A stretch of DNA of 64,000 bases, taken from contig NZ_CP060723.1 of NCBI RefSeq assembly GCF_014395225.1, positions 1,364,001-1,428,000 of the forward strand. The letters are read 5' to 3'. Shown here piece after piece: positions 7,685-17,366 of this stretch. The position numbers and the translations under genes are program-made. The DNA is from Pedobacter roseus. GTDB taxonomy: Bacteria; Bacteroidota; Bacteroidia; Sphingobacteriales; Sphingobacteriaceae. A model generated the notes under the pieces. The model made no database searches, was not told the origin of the DNA, and worked only from the letters and a program-made list of their open reading frames with translations. Each line of letters opens with the position of its first letter. Position 1 is the stretch's first letter.

Positions 7685-9859
7685 TTATTTCATGAATAAT
7701 AATTCTCTGAATTTTGGTAAAGGCCAAACGCTGTCGTCAACAATCTGCTCTAATTTATCAGCGTGGTAACGGATGATATCGAAGTAAGATTTAACTTTCT
7801 CATCGTAAGCGATCGCTTTTTCGCGGGTATCTTCGATTTTGTTGGTTACTTTACGTTCTTCTAACATCGCATCGATATTGGTTTTTACAATTTCTAAATG
7901 CTCAGATAGTTTTTTAACGATATCGATAGAAACTTTGCTGTCTACACCAATTGCTTTTAAGCCTTGTACGTTTGCGATTAAAGAGTTTTGGTAAGCAATA
8001 GCAGCAGGAATAATAGCAGTATTAGCTACTTCGCCCATTACACGTGCTTCGATCTGTAATTTTTTGTAGAAGTTTTCTAACATGATTTCATGACGGGCAT
8101 GAATTTCACGTGCACTGTAAATACCTGTTGAAGCAAATAACTCAGCAGATTTTTCAGTTAAATAAGCATCTAAAGCTTTTGGCGTAGTTTTGATGTTTGA
8201 TAAACCGCGTGTTGCAGCTTCATCTTCCCACTCCTGGCTGTAACCATTTCCTTCGAAACGGATACCTTTAGATTCTTTGATGTATTTTTTGATCACTGTT
8301 AATAAAGCGATGTCTTTTTTATCACCTTTTTTGATCAATTTATCAACCTCTGTTTTAAATTTAACCAATTGCTCAGCCATAATCGCGTTTAAGATCGTCA
8401 TTGGAGCAGAAGAGTTTGCTGATGAACCAACAGCTCTCAACTCAAATTTGTTACCTGTAAAGGCGAAAGGAGAAGTACGGTTACGGTCGGTATTATCCAA
8501 CAAAATCTGTGGGATTTTAGGAATACCTAACCAAAGTGCATTATCTTCTTTGATTTTTTTGCTGATGCGTGAGTGCTCAATCTCATCTAATACATCGTTC
8601 AGTTGAGAACCTAAGAAGATAGAGATAATTGCAGGTGGCGCTTCGTTTGCACCTAAACGGTGATCGTTGCTTACCGATGCAATACTTGCACGTAATAAAT
8701 CTGCATGCTCGCTAACCGCTTTAATTGTATTTACAAAGAAAGCAAGGAACATTAAGTTGTTTTTAGGCGTTTTACCTGGTGCCAATAAGTTTTTACCAGT
8801 ATCGGTAATTAAGCTCCAGTTATTGTGTTTACCTGATCCGTTGATACCTGCATAAGGTTTCTCGTGTAATAATACACGGAAATGGTGACGACGGGCAACT
8901 TTCTCCATCAAATCCATCAATAATTGATTGTGATCGATAGCCAGGTTGATTTCTTCATAAATTGGTGCACACTCAAATTGAGAAGGCGCAACCTCATTGT
9001 GACGGGTTTTTAATGGAATACCTAATTTCAAAGCTTCGTTTTCGAAATCTACCATGTAGCTGAATACGCGCTCAGGGATAGAACCGAAATAATGATCTTC
9101 TAATTGTTGGCCTTTAGCAGACATGTGACCGAACAAAGCACGACCGGTTAATAATAAATCCGGACGGGCGTTGAATAATGACTCATCAACTAAGAAGTAT
9201 TCTTGCTCAATACCTAATGATGCATTTACTTTAGTAATGCTTTTATCGAAATATTGGCATACATCAACAGCAGCTTTATCAAGTGCAGCTAATGCTTTTA
9301 ATAATGGCGCTTTATAATCTAAGGCTTCGCCTGTGTATGATACAAAAACTGTAGGAATGCAAAGTGTTTTACCTGCTTTACTTTCCATAATGAAAGCTGG
9401 AGAAGAAGGATCCCATGCAGTATAACCGCGGGCTTCGAAAGTATTACGGATACCACCGTTAGGGAAACTTGAAGCATCTGGTTCTTGTTGAACTAATGCG
9501 CTGCCAGCAAATTTTTCGATAGCACCATCACCGCTTGGCTCAAAAAACGAATCGTGTTTTTCGGCAGTTGTACCAGTTAATGGCTGGAACCAGTGCGTGT
9601 AGTGCGTTGCGCCAGCGCTCATTGCCCAGGCTTTCATAGCTGTAGCAATTTGGTTAGCATCGTCAGAATTGATTAATTCACCTTGGTTGATAGATGAAAT
9701 TAATTTTTCATACACGTCCTTAGATAAGAAATCTCTCATTTTTTTCTTATCAAATACATTCGAGCCGTAAAAATCAGAAATTTTCGCCGAAGGAGATTTA
9801 ACTTCAGGTGAAATTCTATTTTGAGCCTCTTTTAATGCGATGGTTCTTAAGCTTTTCAT
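7685..9859 (-). CDS. glnN: Glutamine synthetase type III
   Basis: ATP-dependent synthesis of glutamine from glutamate and ammonium, in the cytoplasm. The length of 724 residues and the motifs identify the GSIII (GlnN) class typical of Bacteroidota, not the roughly 470-residue GSI. Visible signatures are VFVSYTGEALDYKAPLLKAL (about 165-185), the active-site EQEYFLVDE near residue 220, NGSGKHNNWSL (about 340) and LGANEAPPAIISIFLG (about 400). A TATTTTTG promoter element lies 20 bases before the start and a strong terminator follows, so it is monocistronic. It is the probable sink for ammonium made by the nitrate cluster at 23-36 kb. Confidence 0.95.
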   Translation of the reverse strand: MKSLRTIALKEAQNRISPEVKSPSAKISDFYGSNVFDKKKMRDFLSKDVYEKLISSINQGELINSDDANQIATAMKAWAMSAGATHYTHWFQPLTGTTAEKHDSFFEPSGDGAIEKFAGSALVQQEPDASSFPNGGIRNTFEARGYTAWDPSSPAFIMESKAGKTLCIPTVFVSYTGEALDYKAPLLKALAALDKAAVDVCQYFDKSITKVNASLGIEQEYFLVDESLFNARPDLLLTGRALFGHMSAKGQQLEDHYFGSIPERVFSYMVDFENEALKLGIPLKTRHNEVAPSQFECAPIYEEINLAIDHNQLLMDLMEKVARRHHFRVLLHEKPYAGINGSGKHNNWSLITDTGKNLLAPGKTPKNNLMFLAFFVNTIKAVSEHADLLRASIASVSNDHRLGANEAPPAIISIFLGSQLNDVLDEIEHSRISKKIKEDNALWLGIPKIPQILLDNTDRNRTSPFAFTGNKFELRAVGSSANSSAPMTILNAIMAEQLVKFKTEVDKLIKKGDKKDIALLTVIKKYIKESKGIRFEGNGYSQEWEDEAATRGLSNIKTTPKALDAYLTEKSAELFASTGIYSAREIHARHEIMLENFYKKLQIEARVMGEVANTAIIPAAIAYQNSLIANVQGLKAIGVDSKVSIDIVKKLSEHLEIVKTNIDAMLEERKVTNKIEDTREKAIAYDEKVKSYFDIIRYHADKLEQIVDDSVWPLPKFRELLFMK

Positions 9860-9879
9860 TAATTTGTTATGTTTTTTGT

Positions 9880-9887
9880 CAAAAATA
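9880..9887 (-). promoter_or_regulatory. Bacteroidota -7 element for glutamine synthetase
   Basis: The minus strand reads TATTTTTG, a perfect TAnnTTTG match, 20 bases before the ATG. Only a weak ATTG is visible about 25 bases further upstream as a -33 candidate. Confidence 0.5.
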
Positions 9888-10062
9888 GTATATTTTATTA
9901 ATTTTTGTAAAACAATCGCAAGAAATATGTGAATTTTACTGAAAATGAAATAAAAAAATGTTTTTCAGATGAAAAATTTCATTTTTTGTAAAGAAAATAG
10001 ATTTTTTAAATGGTTTATGGAATCGATGATTTTGTTGCATCATCCTATAAAACTTTAAAACT

Positions 10063-10911
10063 ATGTTCAACTCTTCTATTAACGTATACAAAACCGAGTG
10101 GCTCGATCTTGTATTTGCAAACCGCAACAAAAACTATGGTGCTTATGATTTAAGATCTAAATCTTCAAAGATTATGACCAAGGCACTTTTTGTATCAGGT
10201 AGTTTATTTGTACTTGCCTGTTTCTCTCCGTTGATTTATGCGAAGCTGTCGCCAAAAGATATTGTAGTTGAAACGCCGGCAGTTGAAGTTAAGTTAGATA
10301 ATGTTATCCACCAGATGAAACAAGATCTGCCTAAACCGGAAGAAAAGCCTGAGCCTAAAAAGGCTGACCCGGTTAAAGTTAAAACGATAGCGCTTCCATC
10401 ACAGGTTGTAGTAGTTAATAAAACAGAACTTCCACCGCCGCCAACAATGGATGATATAAAATTAGCGGTGATTAGTACCAAAACACAGGAAGGTATTGTA
10501 GCTCCAAGCGCGGTGGTAACAGATAATAAAGGTAATGGTGATGGAACAGGAACTGCTAAAGAGGGCGAAGGAAAAGGAGAAGATACAAATATCTATATTA
10601 ACGGTGGTGTTGATGAGTATCCAGAGTTTACCGGTGGTGCCAAAGCATGGTCTAAATATATGGAGCGTAATTTAAGGTATCCATCAAGAGCGCAGGAAGA
10701 AGGTGCAGTGGGAAAAGTGTTTGTGAGTTTTGTAGTAGAGAAAGATGGTTCCATCACTGATGTATCAGTAATTAAAGGAATCGGTTTTGGTTGCGACGAA
10801 GAAGCAATGAAAGTGATTAAAAAATCACCGTTATGGAAACCAGGTAAAAATAAAGGTACACCAGTACGTGTGAGGTATAATATGGCGATCAACTTCCAGA
10901 TTTCTAATTAA
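10063..10911 (+). CDS. TonB family energy transducer
   Basis: Transmits proton-motive-force energy from ExbBD to outer-membrane receptors across the periplasm. The 282-residue protein starts with a short cytoplasmic segment. One membrane helix follows at about residues 38-60 (ALFVSGSLFVLACFSPLIYA). Next comes a Pro/Lys/Glu-rich periplasmic linker (KPEEKPEPKK) and a C-terminal TonB_C domain at about 185-282. That domain carries LRYPSRAQEEGAVGKVFVSF and the end segment PVRVRYNMAINF. The N-terminal segment ANRNKNYGAYDLR is typical of Bacteroidota TonB proteins. It is followed 11 bases later by a small secreted protein. A GATGAT/ATCATC inverted repeat lies at about 10025-10045 before the start. 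No exbB/exbD is next to it. Confidence 0.88.
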   Translation: MFNSSINVYKTEWLDLVFANRNKNYGAYDLRSKSSKIMTKALFVSGSLFVLACFSPLIYAKLSPKDIVVETPAVEVKLDNVIHQMKQDLPKPEEKPEPKKADPVKVKTIALPSQVVVVNKTELPPPPTMDDIKLAVISTKTQEGIVAPSAVVTDNKGNGDGTGTAKEGEGKGEDTNIYINGGVDEYPEFTGGAKAWSKYMERNLRYPSRAQEEGAVGKVFVSFVVEKDGSITDVSVIKGIGFGCDEEAMKVIKKSPLWKPGKNKGTPVRVRYNMAINFQISN

Positions 10912-10922
10912 AATTGCTGAAT

Positions 10923-11273
10923 ATGAAAAAGTCCCTATTAATATTATTGTTTACTTGTTTTTCAGCTGCTTATTTAAGTGCGAAGGTTGTAAATCCGGTA
11001 GATACTTCAAAACAATACAGCATTAAACTGGCCAATACTGATTTAAAAAACGGAAATGTGAAATTTTTGCTCCGCGGTGGTATTGTATCTACTTATGTTA
11101 AAGGGCAGGAAATATTTGAAAAGAAGTATGGCATTGCTTACCGGGATTTTGGATGTGTAATGCCTTTAAATATTTCACTTGAAGATTACAATAAAGTAGT
11201 GGCTTCTTTTATGGATAAGAAATACGGAAAAGGCTGGAGAACAGAGGTTAGAAAAGACATTCAGGGAATATGA
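10923..11273 (+). CDS. Small secreted protein, function unknown
   Basis: A 116-residue protein with a signal peptide (MKKSLLILLFTCFSAAYLSA). The mature part contains FEKKYGIAYRDFGC and a C-terminal basic stretch. ATG at 10923 is chosen over an in-frame TTG at 10914 because it places the signal peptide at the start. I do not recognise a family. It sits 11 bases after the tonB gene and is probably co-transcribed with it; it is followed by a terminator. Confidence 0.65.
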   Translation: MKKSLLILLFTCFSAAYLSAKVVNPVDTSKQYSIKLANTDLKNGNVKFLLRGGIVSTYVKGQEIFEKKYGIAYRDFGCVMPLNISLEDYNKVVASFMDKKYGKGWRTEVRKDIQGI

Positions 11274-11367
11274 TGGGATGGAAGATGTGGGATGGAAAAT
11301 GGGTAATGGGGAGACTTTCTAATTAATGCTCTTGGTTTTTAGGGAGATGTTGAGTTAGGTAAATTGA

Positions 11368-11399
11368 AACGGTTTGGGCGATGCCCGGGCCGTTTTTTT
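11368..11399 (+). terminator. Terminator after tonB and secreted protein
   Basis: AACGG...GGGC pairs with GCCC...CCGTT (12 positions with three G-T pairs, loop GAT), followed by seven T. Confidence 0.8.
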
Positions 11400-11690
11400 G
11401 TTCTAGTGGTTTTATTGTTGCTTTTTTGGAAAGCATGAACAGTACTTTTTTGTAATTGCAGTCCCGCCCTTTGTTTCAAATCCTCACCTTCGTACCTCAG
11501 GCTGCGGGTTTTTCACTTCGGTCGGGTTTAGGTGGCAAGGCTGGTAATGCTATTAATGGTTTATTGCGAACGCAGAAACAGGCCGGTATGCCGAAGAACA
11601 GGCTTTTGTTTAATAAACCCTACATAGCGGTTAGCCCGCAGTGGACCCGATAGCTATCGGTCCCGCTCGAGATGATGAATGTGTTTAAAC

Positions 11691-11729
11691 AAAAAATGGA
11701 TGATGGTTTTTAATTCCATCATCCATTTT
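11691..11729 (-). terminator. Terminator of purL
   Basis: A perfect 14-bp stem (AAAATGGATGATGG with CCATCATCCATTTT) around a 9-base loop, just after the purL stop on the minus strand. The A-rich left arm gives a T tract in the transcript. Confidence 0.85.
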
Positions 11730-11745
11730 ACATCTTCCATTTCTA

Positions 11746-14700
11746 TTATGCTTTATTCTCAATCCACATACGTGCATTTACAAAGGCTTCCATCCATGGC
11801 GAAACTTCATCTTTACGGCCTTGCGGATAATTTGCCCAGTGCCATTGGAACAATGAACGCTCAATGTGCGGCATCATTACCAGGTGACGGCCTGTTTCAT
11901 CACACATCATTGCCGTATTATAATCTGAGCCATTCGGACTTGCCGGATAACTTTCGTAAGCATATTTAGCTACAATTTTATATTTATCTTCTGTATAAGG
12001 TAACGAGAATCTTCCTTCACCATGTGATACCCAAACGCCTAAAGTGCTTCCGGCAAGGGTTGATAACATTACAGAGTTATTTTCCTGTAAAGTTAACGAA
12101 GTGAAAATACTTTCGTGTTTACCGCTTTTGTTATGCAGCATTTTAGGTTTTTCTGCGTGGTCTTTATTAATTAAACCTAACTCTACAAATAACTGGCAAC
12201 CGTTACAAACCCCAACCGATAAAGTATCAGGGCGGGCAAAGAATTTCTCTAAGGCTACCCTTGCTTTATCGTTGTATAAAAATGCTCCGGCCCAGCCTTT
12301 TGCCGATCCTAAAACGTCGGAGTTAGAGAAACCACCAACAGCGCCGATAAACTGGATATCTTCCAAAGTTTCCCTGCCAGTAATTAAATCGGTCATGTGC
12401 ACATCTTTCACATCAAAACCTGCCAGATACATCGCATTGGCCAATTCGCGCTCTGAGTTACTTCCTTTTTCGCGGATAATGGCCGCTTTTGGACGTGGTT
12501 TGCTGGCGTCGATTACAGGTTTTTTACCATCAAATTGCGTTGGGAAAGTGTAATTTAAAACCTGGTTTTTATAATTATCGTAACGCTCTTTTGCTAATCC
12601 ATTACCCGTTTGTTTGCTATCTAATAGGTATGAAGTTTTGAACCAAACATCACGTAAATGATCGATATCAAAACTGAAGCTGTCTGCAGCGTTTTTAACT
12701 TCTAATTTAGCTGAAGTATTTACCTCGCCGATTTTATGGAAAGCAACGCCAGCTTGTGCAAAGGTTTCTTCAACCGAAGCATCAGCCTGGAATACGATAC
12801 CAATGTTTTCTGCAAATAATACTTTAATGCTATCTGTTTCTGCCAATGAAGATAAATCGATCGATGCACCTAAATTGCGGTCAGCAAAACACATTTCCAG
12901 TAAGGTAGTAATTAAACCACCACTGCCAATATCATGTCCAGCCTGGATTTTGTCTTCCTTAATTAATTGTTGAAGGGTATTAAATGCCGTTTTAAATTGA
13001 CCGGCATCTTTAATATCAGGGGTTTCTGTACCGATTTTGTTTAAAATCTGTGCGAAAGATGAACCACCTAATTTATAGGTATCGTTAGAAAGGTTGATGT
13101 AATAAATAGATCCGCCATTTTTCTGCAATACAGGCTCAACCACTTTGGTAATGTCATCACAGTTGGCACCTGCAGAAATAATTACGGTACCTGGCGCAAT
13201 TACATCGCCATCTTTATATTTCTGTTTCATCGATAACGAATCTTTTCCGGTTGGAATGTTGATTCCTAAATCGATGGCGAAATCAGAACAGGCTTTTACA
13301 GCTGCATATAAACGGGCATCTTCGCCTTCGTTTTTACAGGCCCACATCCAGTTGGCAGAAAGTGAAACACTTTTTAAACCATCTTTTAAAGGTGCCCAAA
13401 CGATATTCGAAAGCGATTCTGCAATGGCGTTGCGGCTACCAGCAGCCGGGTCAATCAAGGCTGAAAGTGGTGCATGACCAACCGAAGTGGCAATACCTTC
13501 TTTTCCCTGAAAATCTAAAGCCATTACACCACAGTTGTTCAATGGTAATTGTAACGGGCCAGCACATTGCTGTTTGGCTACGCGGCCACCCACGCAACGG
13601 TCTACTTTATTGGTTAACCAATCTTTAGCTGCAACAGCTTCTAGTTGAAGCACCTGCTCTAAATAGGTATTTAATTCGTTGTTGTTATATGTAACAGCTT
13701 CGTAATTACGGTTGATGGTTTTGTCGTCCATTACGATTTTAGGTGAACTGCCAAACATAGCTGCCAATTCTAAATCCATCGGTTTTAAACCGGTTGTTGC
13801 CGATTTAAAAGTAAAACGGTGATCGCCGGTTACTTTACCTACGGTGTACATTGGTGAACGTTCGCGGTCGGCAATTTTTTGTAAAGTTTCGATATGCTCG
13901 TTACCGATTACCAATCCCATTCTTTCCTGCGATTCGTTACCAATAATTTCTTTGGCCGAAAGGGTAGGGTCGCCAACAGGTAATTTATCCAAGTCGATTA
14001 AACCACCTGTTTCTTCAACCAGTTCTGATAAACAGTTTAAGTGACCGCCTGCGCCGTGATCGTGGATAGAAATAATCGAATTATGATCGCTTTCTACCAT
14101 GCCACGTACTGCGTTTGCTGCACGTTTTTGCATTTCAGGATTTGAGCGCTGGATGGCATTTAATTCAATGCCGCTACCATGTTGACCAGTATCTGCAGAT
14201 GAAACTGCTGCACCACCCATTCCAATCCTGTAATTTTCGCCACCAAGGATAACGATGTTATCGCCTTCCTGTGGTTTAAGTTTTTGCGCCTGGCTGGCTT
14301 TACCGTAACCGATACCACCGGCAAGCATAATTACTTTATCGAAACCTAACTTTCTGTCTTCTTCTTCGTGTTCGAAAGTTAAAACCGAACCTGTAATGAG
14401 CGGTTGTCCAAATTTATTTCCAAAATCAGTAGCACCGTTTGATGCTTTGATCAGGATATCCATCGGGGTTTGGTATAACCATTCTCTTTCTTCAACACCT
14501 TTTTCCCATGGACGGTTATCCTCCAGGCGAGAAAGGGCTGTCATATATACTGCTGTTCCGGCTAAAGGCAATGATCCTTGTCCGCCAGCTAAACGGTCTC
14601 TGATTTCACCTCCCGAACCTGTTGCAGCACCATTAAAAGGCTCTACTGTGGTTGGGAAGTTGTGTGTTTCAGCCTTTAGGGAAATTACTGATTCGAAATC

Positions 14701-15408
14701 GCTTGTGGTATAATAATCGGGCTCATCGGCACGTTTCGGTGCAAATTGCTGCACTTTCGGGCCTTTTATAAAAGCAACGTTATCTTTATAGGCGGAAACA
14801 ATATCGTTAGGGTTTTCTTCTGAGGTTTTACGGATCAGCTTAAATAAAGAAGTAGGCTGTTCTACACCATCAATTACGAATTTACCATTGAAAATTTTAT
14901 GACGGCAGTGTTCTGAATTTACCTGTGAAAAACCAAAAACTTCAGAATCGGTTAAAGGTCTTTCTAGTTTTTGTGCTAAGGTGTTTAAATACTCAACTTC
15001 TTCATCACTTAAAGAAAGACCTTCTTGTTTATTATAAGCCGCAATATCGGTGATTTCTAAAATCGGTTCAGGTTTGATGTTGATGGTATAAACCTCCTGA
15101 TCAAGTTTATCGTATTTTTGAGAAAGCATTGGGTCATAATCTGAAAAATTCTCGTCAACCTGCTTAAATTCCTCAATCCTGATGATGCCTTGCATATCCA
15201 TATTCTGGGTAATCTCCACCGCGTTGGTACTCCATGGAGTAATCATTGCTGCTCTTGGTCCAACGAAAAAGCCTTTAAGAGCTGTTTCCTGCGAGATTTT
15301 GGCGCCGCCAAATAACCATTCGAGTTTAGTAATATCAGTGGTAGAAAGCGCTTTGTCTGTTTGTAGAACAAAAATCGCCTGCGATTGACTAAGGAAGAAA
15401 TGAATCAT
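11746..15408 (-). CDS. purL: Phosphoribosylformylglycinamidine synthase, single chain
   Basis: ATP- and glutamine-dependent conversion of FGAR to FGAM in purine synthesis. This is the large single-chain form of 1220 residues. The N-terminal and linker part contains NSEHCRHKIFNGKF near residue 175, followed by the FGAM synthase halves with KAETHNFPTTVEPFNGAATG and SIHDHGAGGHLNCLSELVEE. The C-terminal glutaminase domain has the nucleophile segment VGVCNGCQLFVELG at about 1085 and the H/E segment near the end. The frame stays open to 15504, but ATG at 15408 starts the conserved MIHFFLSQSQ and follows a TATTTTTG promoter element by 18 bases. The length matches fused PurL proteins of gamma-proteobacteria and Bacteroidota. 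Confidence 0.95.
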   Translation of the reverse strand: MIHFFLSQSQAIFVLQTDKALSTTDITKLEWLFGGAKISQETALKGFFVGPRAAMITPWSTNAVEITQNMDMQGIIRIEEFKQVDENFSDYDPMLSQKYDKLDQEVYTINIKPEPILEITDIAAYNKQEGLSLSDEEVEYLNTLAQKLERPLTDSEVFGFSQVNSEHCRHKIFNGKFVIDGVEQPTSLFKLIRKTSEENPNDIVSAYKDNVAFIKGPKVQQFAPKRADEPDYYTTSDFESVISLKAETHNFPTTVEPFNGAATGSGGEIRDRLAGGQGSLPLAGTAVYMTALSRLEDNRPWEKGVEEREWLYQTPMDILIKASNGATDFGNKFGQPLITGSVLTFEHEEEDRKLGFDKVIMLAGGIGYGKASQAQKLKPQEGDNIVILGGENYRIGMGGAAVSSADTGQHGSGIELNAIQRSNPEMQKRAANAVRGMVESDHNSIISIHDHGAGGHLNCLSELVEETGGLIDLDKLPVGDPTLSAKEIIGNESQERMGLVIGNEHIETLQKIADRERSPMYTVGKVTGDHRFTFKSATTGLKPMDLELAAMFGSSPKIVMDDKTINRNYEAVTYNNNELNTYLEQVLQLEAVAAKDWLTNKVDRCVGGRVAKQQCAGPLQLPLNNCGVMALDFQGKEGIATSVGHAPLSALIDPAAGSRNAIAESLSNIVWAPLKDGLKSVSLSANWMWACKNEGEDARLYAAVKACSDFAIDLGINIPTGKDSLSMKQKYKDGDVIAPGTVIISAGANCDDITKVVEPVLQKNGGSIYYINLSNDTYKLGGSSFAQILNKIGTETPDIKDAGQFKTAFNTLQQLIKEDKIQAGHDIGSGGLITTLLEMCFADRNLGASIDLSSLAETDSIKVLFAENIGIVFQADASVEETFAQAGVAFHKIGEVNTSAKLEVKNAADSFSFDIDHLRDVWFKTSYLLDSKQTGNGLAKERYDNYKNQVLNYTFPTQFDGKKPVIDASKPRPKAAIIREKGSNSERELANAMYLAGFDVKDVHMTDLITGRETLEDIQFIGAVGGFSNSDVLGSAKGWAGAFLYNDKARVALEKFFARPDTLSVGVCNGCQLFVELGLINKDHAEKPKMLHNKSGKHESIFTSLTLQENNSVMLSTLAGSTLGVWVSHGEGRFSLPYTEDKYKIVAKYAYESYPASPNGSDYNTAMMCDETGRHLVMMPHIERSLFQWHWANYPQGRKDEVSPWMEAFVNARMWIENKA

Positions 15409-15426
15409 GCTTTTTTTTTGAAGTTG

Positions 15427-15434
15427 CAAAAATA
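15427..15434 (-). promoter_or_regulatory. Bacteroidota -7 element for purL
   Basis: The minus strand reads TATTTTTG, a perfect TAnnTTTG match, 18 bases before the chosen purL ATG. It supports starting translation at 15408. Confidence 0.5.
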
Positions 15435-15468
15435 GCTTTTTTATATGAAAAAACAGGTGTAGTAGAGT

Positions 15469-15634
15469 GATTGAATTAGAGAATTTTGAATGATTGAATG
15501 TCAAAAAATAATGATTGAATGAGAGAATTTAGAATGAGTGAGTGTCGAATAAAAGAATTTTAATTAACTAATGTGGATATTTTGCAACTTTGTCCGGTTA
15601 ATTCACTCATTCAATCATTTTGCCATTCAATCAT
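15469..15634. repeat. Direct and inverted copies of an ATTGAATGA-type repeat
   Basis: Two tandem copies with a 44-base period begin at 15469 and 15513 (GATTGAATKAGAGAATTT...GAATGAKTGARTGTC). An inverted copy lies at 15600-15634. The segment 15510-15529 is the reverse complement of 15600-15619 at 19 of 20 positions, so the stretch can fold into a long hairpin with a 70-base loop that includes the likely promoter of the VOC gene. Confidence 0.75.
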
Positions 15635-15643
15635 TAACTTTTT

Positions 15644-16024
15644 ATGCTTCGAATCCACCACATTGCCATTATCTGTTCTGATTACGAAAAATCGAAAGAT
15701 TTTTATGTCAATAAATTAGGTTTTACGGTTTTGGCAGAGGCATATCGTGCAGAAAGGAAATCATATAAACTAGACCTGGCCGTAAATGGTGTTTACCAGA
15801 TCGAACTTTTTTCTTTTGAAAATCCTCCTGTGAGGCCGTCGCAACCAGAAGCACAAGGTTTACGTCATTTGGCTTTTGAGGTTGAGGATATTGAAAAGGA
15901 GATTTCGCGTTTAAGTGGACATGGGATTGTAACCGAACCGATCCGTATTGATGAATTTACTGATAAACGCTTTACTTTTTTTGCTGATCCGGATGGTTTA
16001 CCTTTAGAACTTTACGAAAAATAA
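15644..16024 (+). CDS. VOC-fold metalloprotein, YaeR/GloA2-like
   Basis: A 126-residue single-domain vicinal oxygen chelate protein, similar to the YaeR/SMU1112c branch of glyoxalase-like proteins. Likely metal ligands are visible at the expected four places: His in RIHHIAI (residue 5 or 6), Glu54 in YQIELF, His75 in LRHLAF and Glu122 in LELYE. It is probably cytoplasmic, as there is no signal peptide. True glyoxalase I activity is possible but not shown by sequence; this branch has no firmly established substrate. It is transcribed away from purL, behind the repeat-rich stretch described separately. Confidence 0.85.
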   Translation: MLRIHHIAIICSDYEKSKDFYVNKLGFTVLAEAYRAERKSYKLDLAVNGVYQIELFSFENPPVRPSQPEAQGLRHLAFEVEDIEKEISRLSGHGIVTEPIRIDEFTDKRFTFFADPDGLPLELYEK

Positions 16025-16054
16025 ATATATAAGAATTAAAATTATAACGCTCAA

Positions 16055-16573
16055 ATGAAAAAAACGCTCTTATGCTGTGCATTGATTTATGCTTCAATCA
16101 ATACTTATGCACAATCTCAAATTAAATATACCGCTAAAATTGAGGCTGGATATCAGTTTTTCCTTTCCAGGCCCATAAAGTATGATGTTGGAGAAGGTTG
16201 GTTAGGTTATCAGCTTAATGGAAAGCCTAATGGTATCGATTTAAGCTTTATTAATGGAGTAAGTTTTAGGGATAACCTTCGATTAGGTTTAGGTGTGTCT
16301 TATTTAAATTATGAGCATATTAATGGCTATTCTGTTTTTGGCGATTTGGAGTATATCACAACCAAAGCTAAAATTTCTCCATTATTTAACCTGAAGATAG
16401 GAAGAAGTCATATTAATAATCAATATACAAACGGTTCTACTGCAACAGTTGTTGATTTTAGTGGTGGAGTTGAACATAAGATAGGGGCGAAACTGAGCCT
16501 TCAGTACAAGGCCGGGTTCAGGTTTGTTCACCAATCCATTTTTCTTCCAATAAGGATTGGTTTAAGGTTTTAA
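16055..16573 (+). CDS. Small outer-membrane beta-barrel protein, unknown
   Basis: A 172-residue protein with a signal peptide (cleavage after TYAQ, about residue 20). Alternating hydrophobic/polar strands end in a C-terminal aromatic strand, PIRIGLRF. That pattern fits an eight-stranded outer-membrane barrel; no named family is recognised. It starts 30 bases after the VOC gene and ends 8 bases before trmN6, so the three may share a transcript. Confidence 0.7.
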   Translation: MKKTLLCCALIYASINTYAQSQIKYTAKIEAGYQFFLSRPIKYDVGEGWLGYQLNGKPNGIDLSFINGVSFRDNLRLGLGVSYLNYEHINGYSVFGDLEYITTKAKISPLFNLKIGRSHINNQYTNGSTATVVDFSGGVEHKIGAKLSLQYKAGFRFVHQSIFLPIRIGLRF

Positions 16574-16581
16574 AAAATAAG

Positions 16582-17283
16582 ATGAGTATTTTTAAATTCA
16601 AGCAGTTTGAAGTAGACCAAAAAGGCTGCGCGATGAAAATTAATACCGATGGGGTATTGCTTGGTGCAATAGTTACCCATCCGTCGCCAAAAAGGATACT
16701 GGATATCGGAACAGGAACGGGGGTAATTGCTTTGATGCTGGCGCAACGTTTTCCTGATGCAGTTATAGATGCGGTGGAAATAGACAAACAAGCTGCTGAA
16801 ACCGCGGGGAGGAATTTTCAATCGTCAGTTTTTAGTGAGCGGTTAAGTATTAGCCATACCGCAATTGAACAATATAACCATCCTGAAAAATTTGATCTGA
16901 TTGTTTCCAATCCACCATTTTTTGTAAATGATCTAAAAAACGAAGAAGTTAGAAAAGGCATCGCCAGGCATGCAGGTGAAGATTTTTTTAGTTTATTGGT
17001 TGAAAAATCGAACTGGCTTTTGGCTGATGACGGGCAGATCTGGCTTATTTTGCCGGTAAAACAGGCTGATGAAGTGATCTGTATCGCATCTCAATATAAT
17101 TTATCGCTTGCTGCACGGATCAATATCCATTCTGATGAAAATAAACCAACTTTCAGGCAGATTATCTGTTTGAAAAAAGGCACAACGCTGTTGATAGAAA
17201 GTGATTTTAATATTTACGAATCTTTAAAGGAGCATACGCAAGAATATAAGGCTCTACTAAAGGATTTTTTTCTCGCTTATTAA
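16582..17283 (+). CDS. trmN6: tRNA1(Val) (adenine37-N6)-methyltransferase
   Basis: SAM-dependent methyltransferase that makes m6A37 in tRNA-Val in E. coli (YfiC/TrmN6). The 233-residue protein shows the N-terminal MSIFKFKQFEV start typical of this family and NTDGVLLGA (21-29). The SAM motif DIGTGTG is at 41-47 and the catalytic NPPF motif, typical of adenine N6 methylation, at 110-113. It is cytoplasmic and the family length fits. Confidence 0.9.
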   Translation: MSIFKFKQFEVDQKGCAMKINTDGVLLGAIVTHPSPKRILDIGTGTGVIALMLAQRFPDAVIDAVEIDKQAAETAGRNFQSSVFSERLSISHTAIEQYNHPEKFDLIVSNPPFFVNDLKNEEVRKGIARHAGEDFFSLLVEKSNWLLADDGQIWLILPVKQADEVICIASQYNLSLAARINIHSDENKPTFRQIICLKKGTTLLIESDFNIYESLKEHTQEYKALLKDFFLAY

Positions 17284-17366
17284 GAAAATAGCTGAAAATT
17301 ATGCATTTTCAAGTATAAAGCCATTATCATTTGTAATTTAGGAGGCATAATCTCACCTAAATTAAA

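Larger units (their letters stand above)
11274..11745. other. Convergent intergenic region with a palindromic repeat
   Basis: This holds two terminators (11368 and 11691) and no credible gene; a 65-codon open frame at 11456-11653 has no start context or protein features. The stretch 11455-11690 is more GC-rich than its surroundings. It includes the perfect 14-bp palindrome CCGATAGCTATCGG, with partly complementary flanks, at about 11647-11660. It looks like a dispersed intergenic repeat rather than coding DNA. Confidence 0.5.

Noticed and set aside
11456..11653. 65-codon open frame in the tonB/purL gap
   Set aside because: It has no start context, lies in a repeat-like GC-richer stretch, and has no recognisable protein features.
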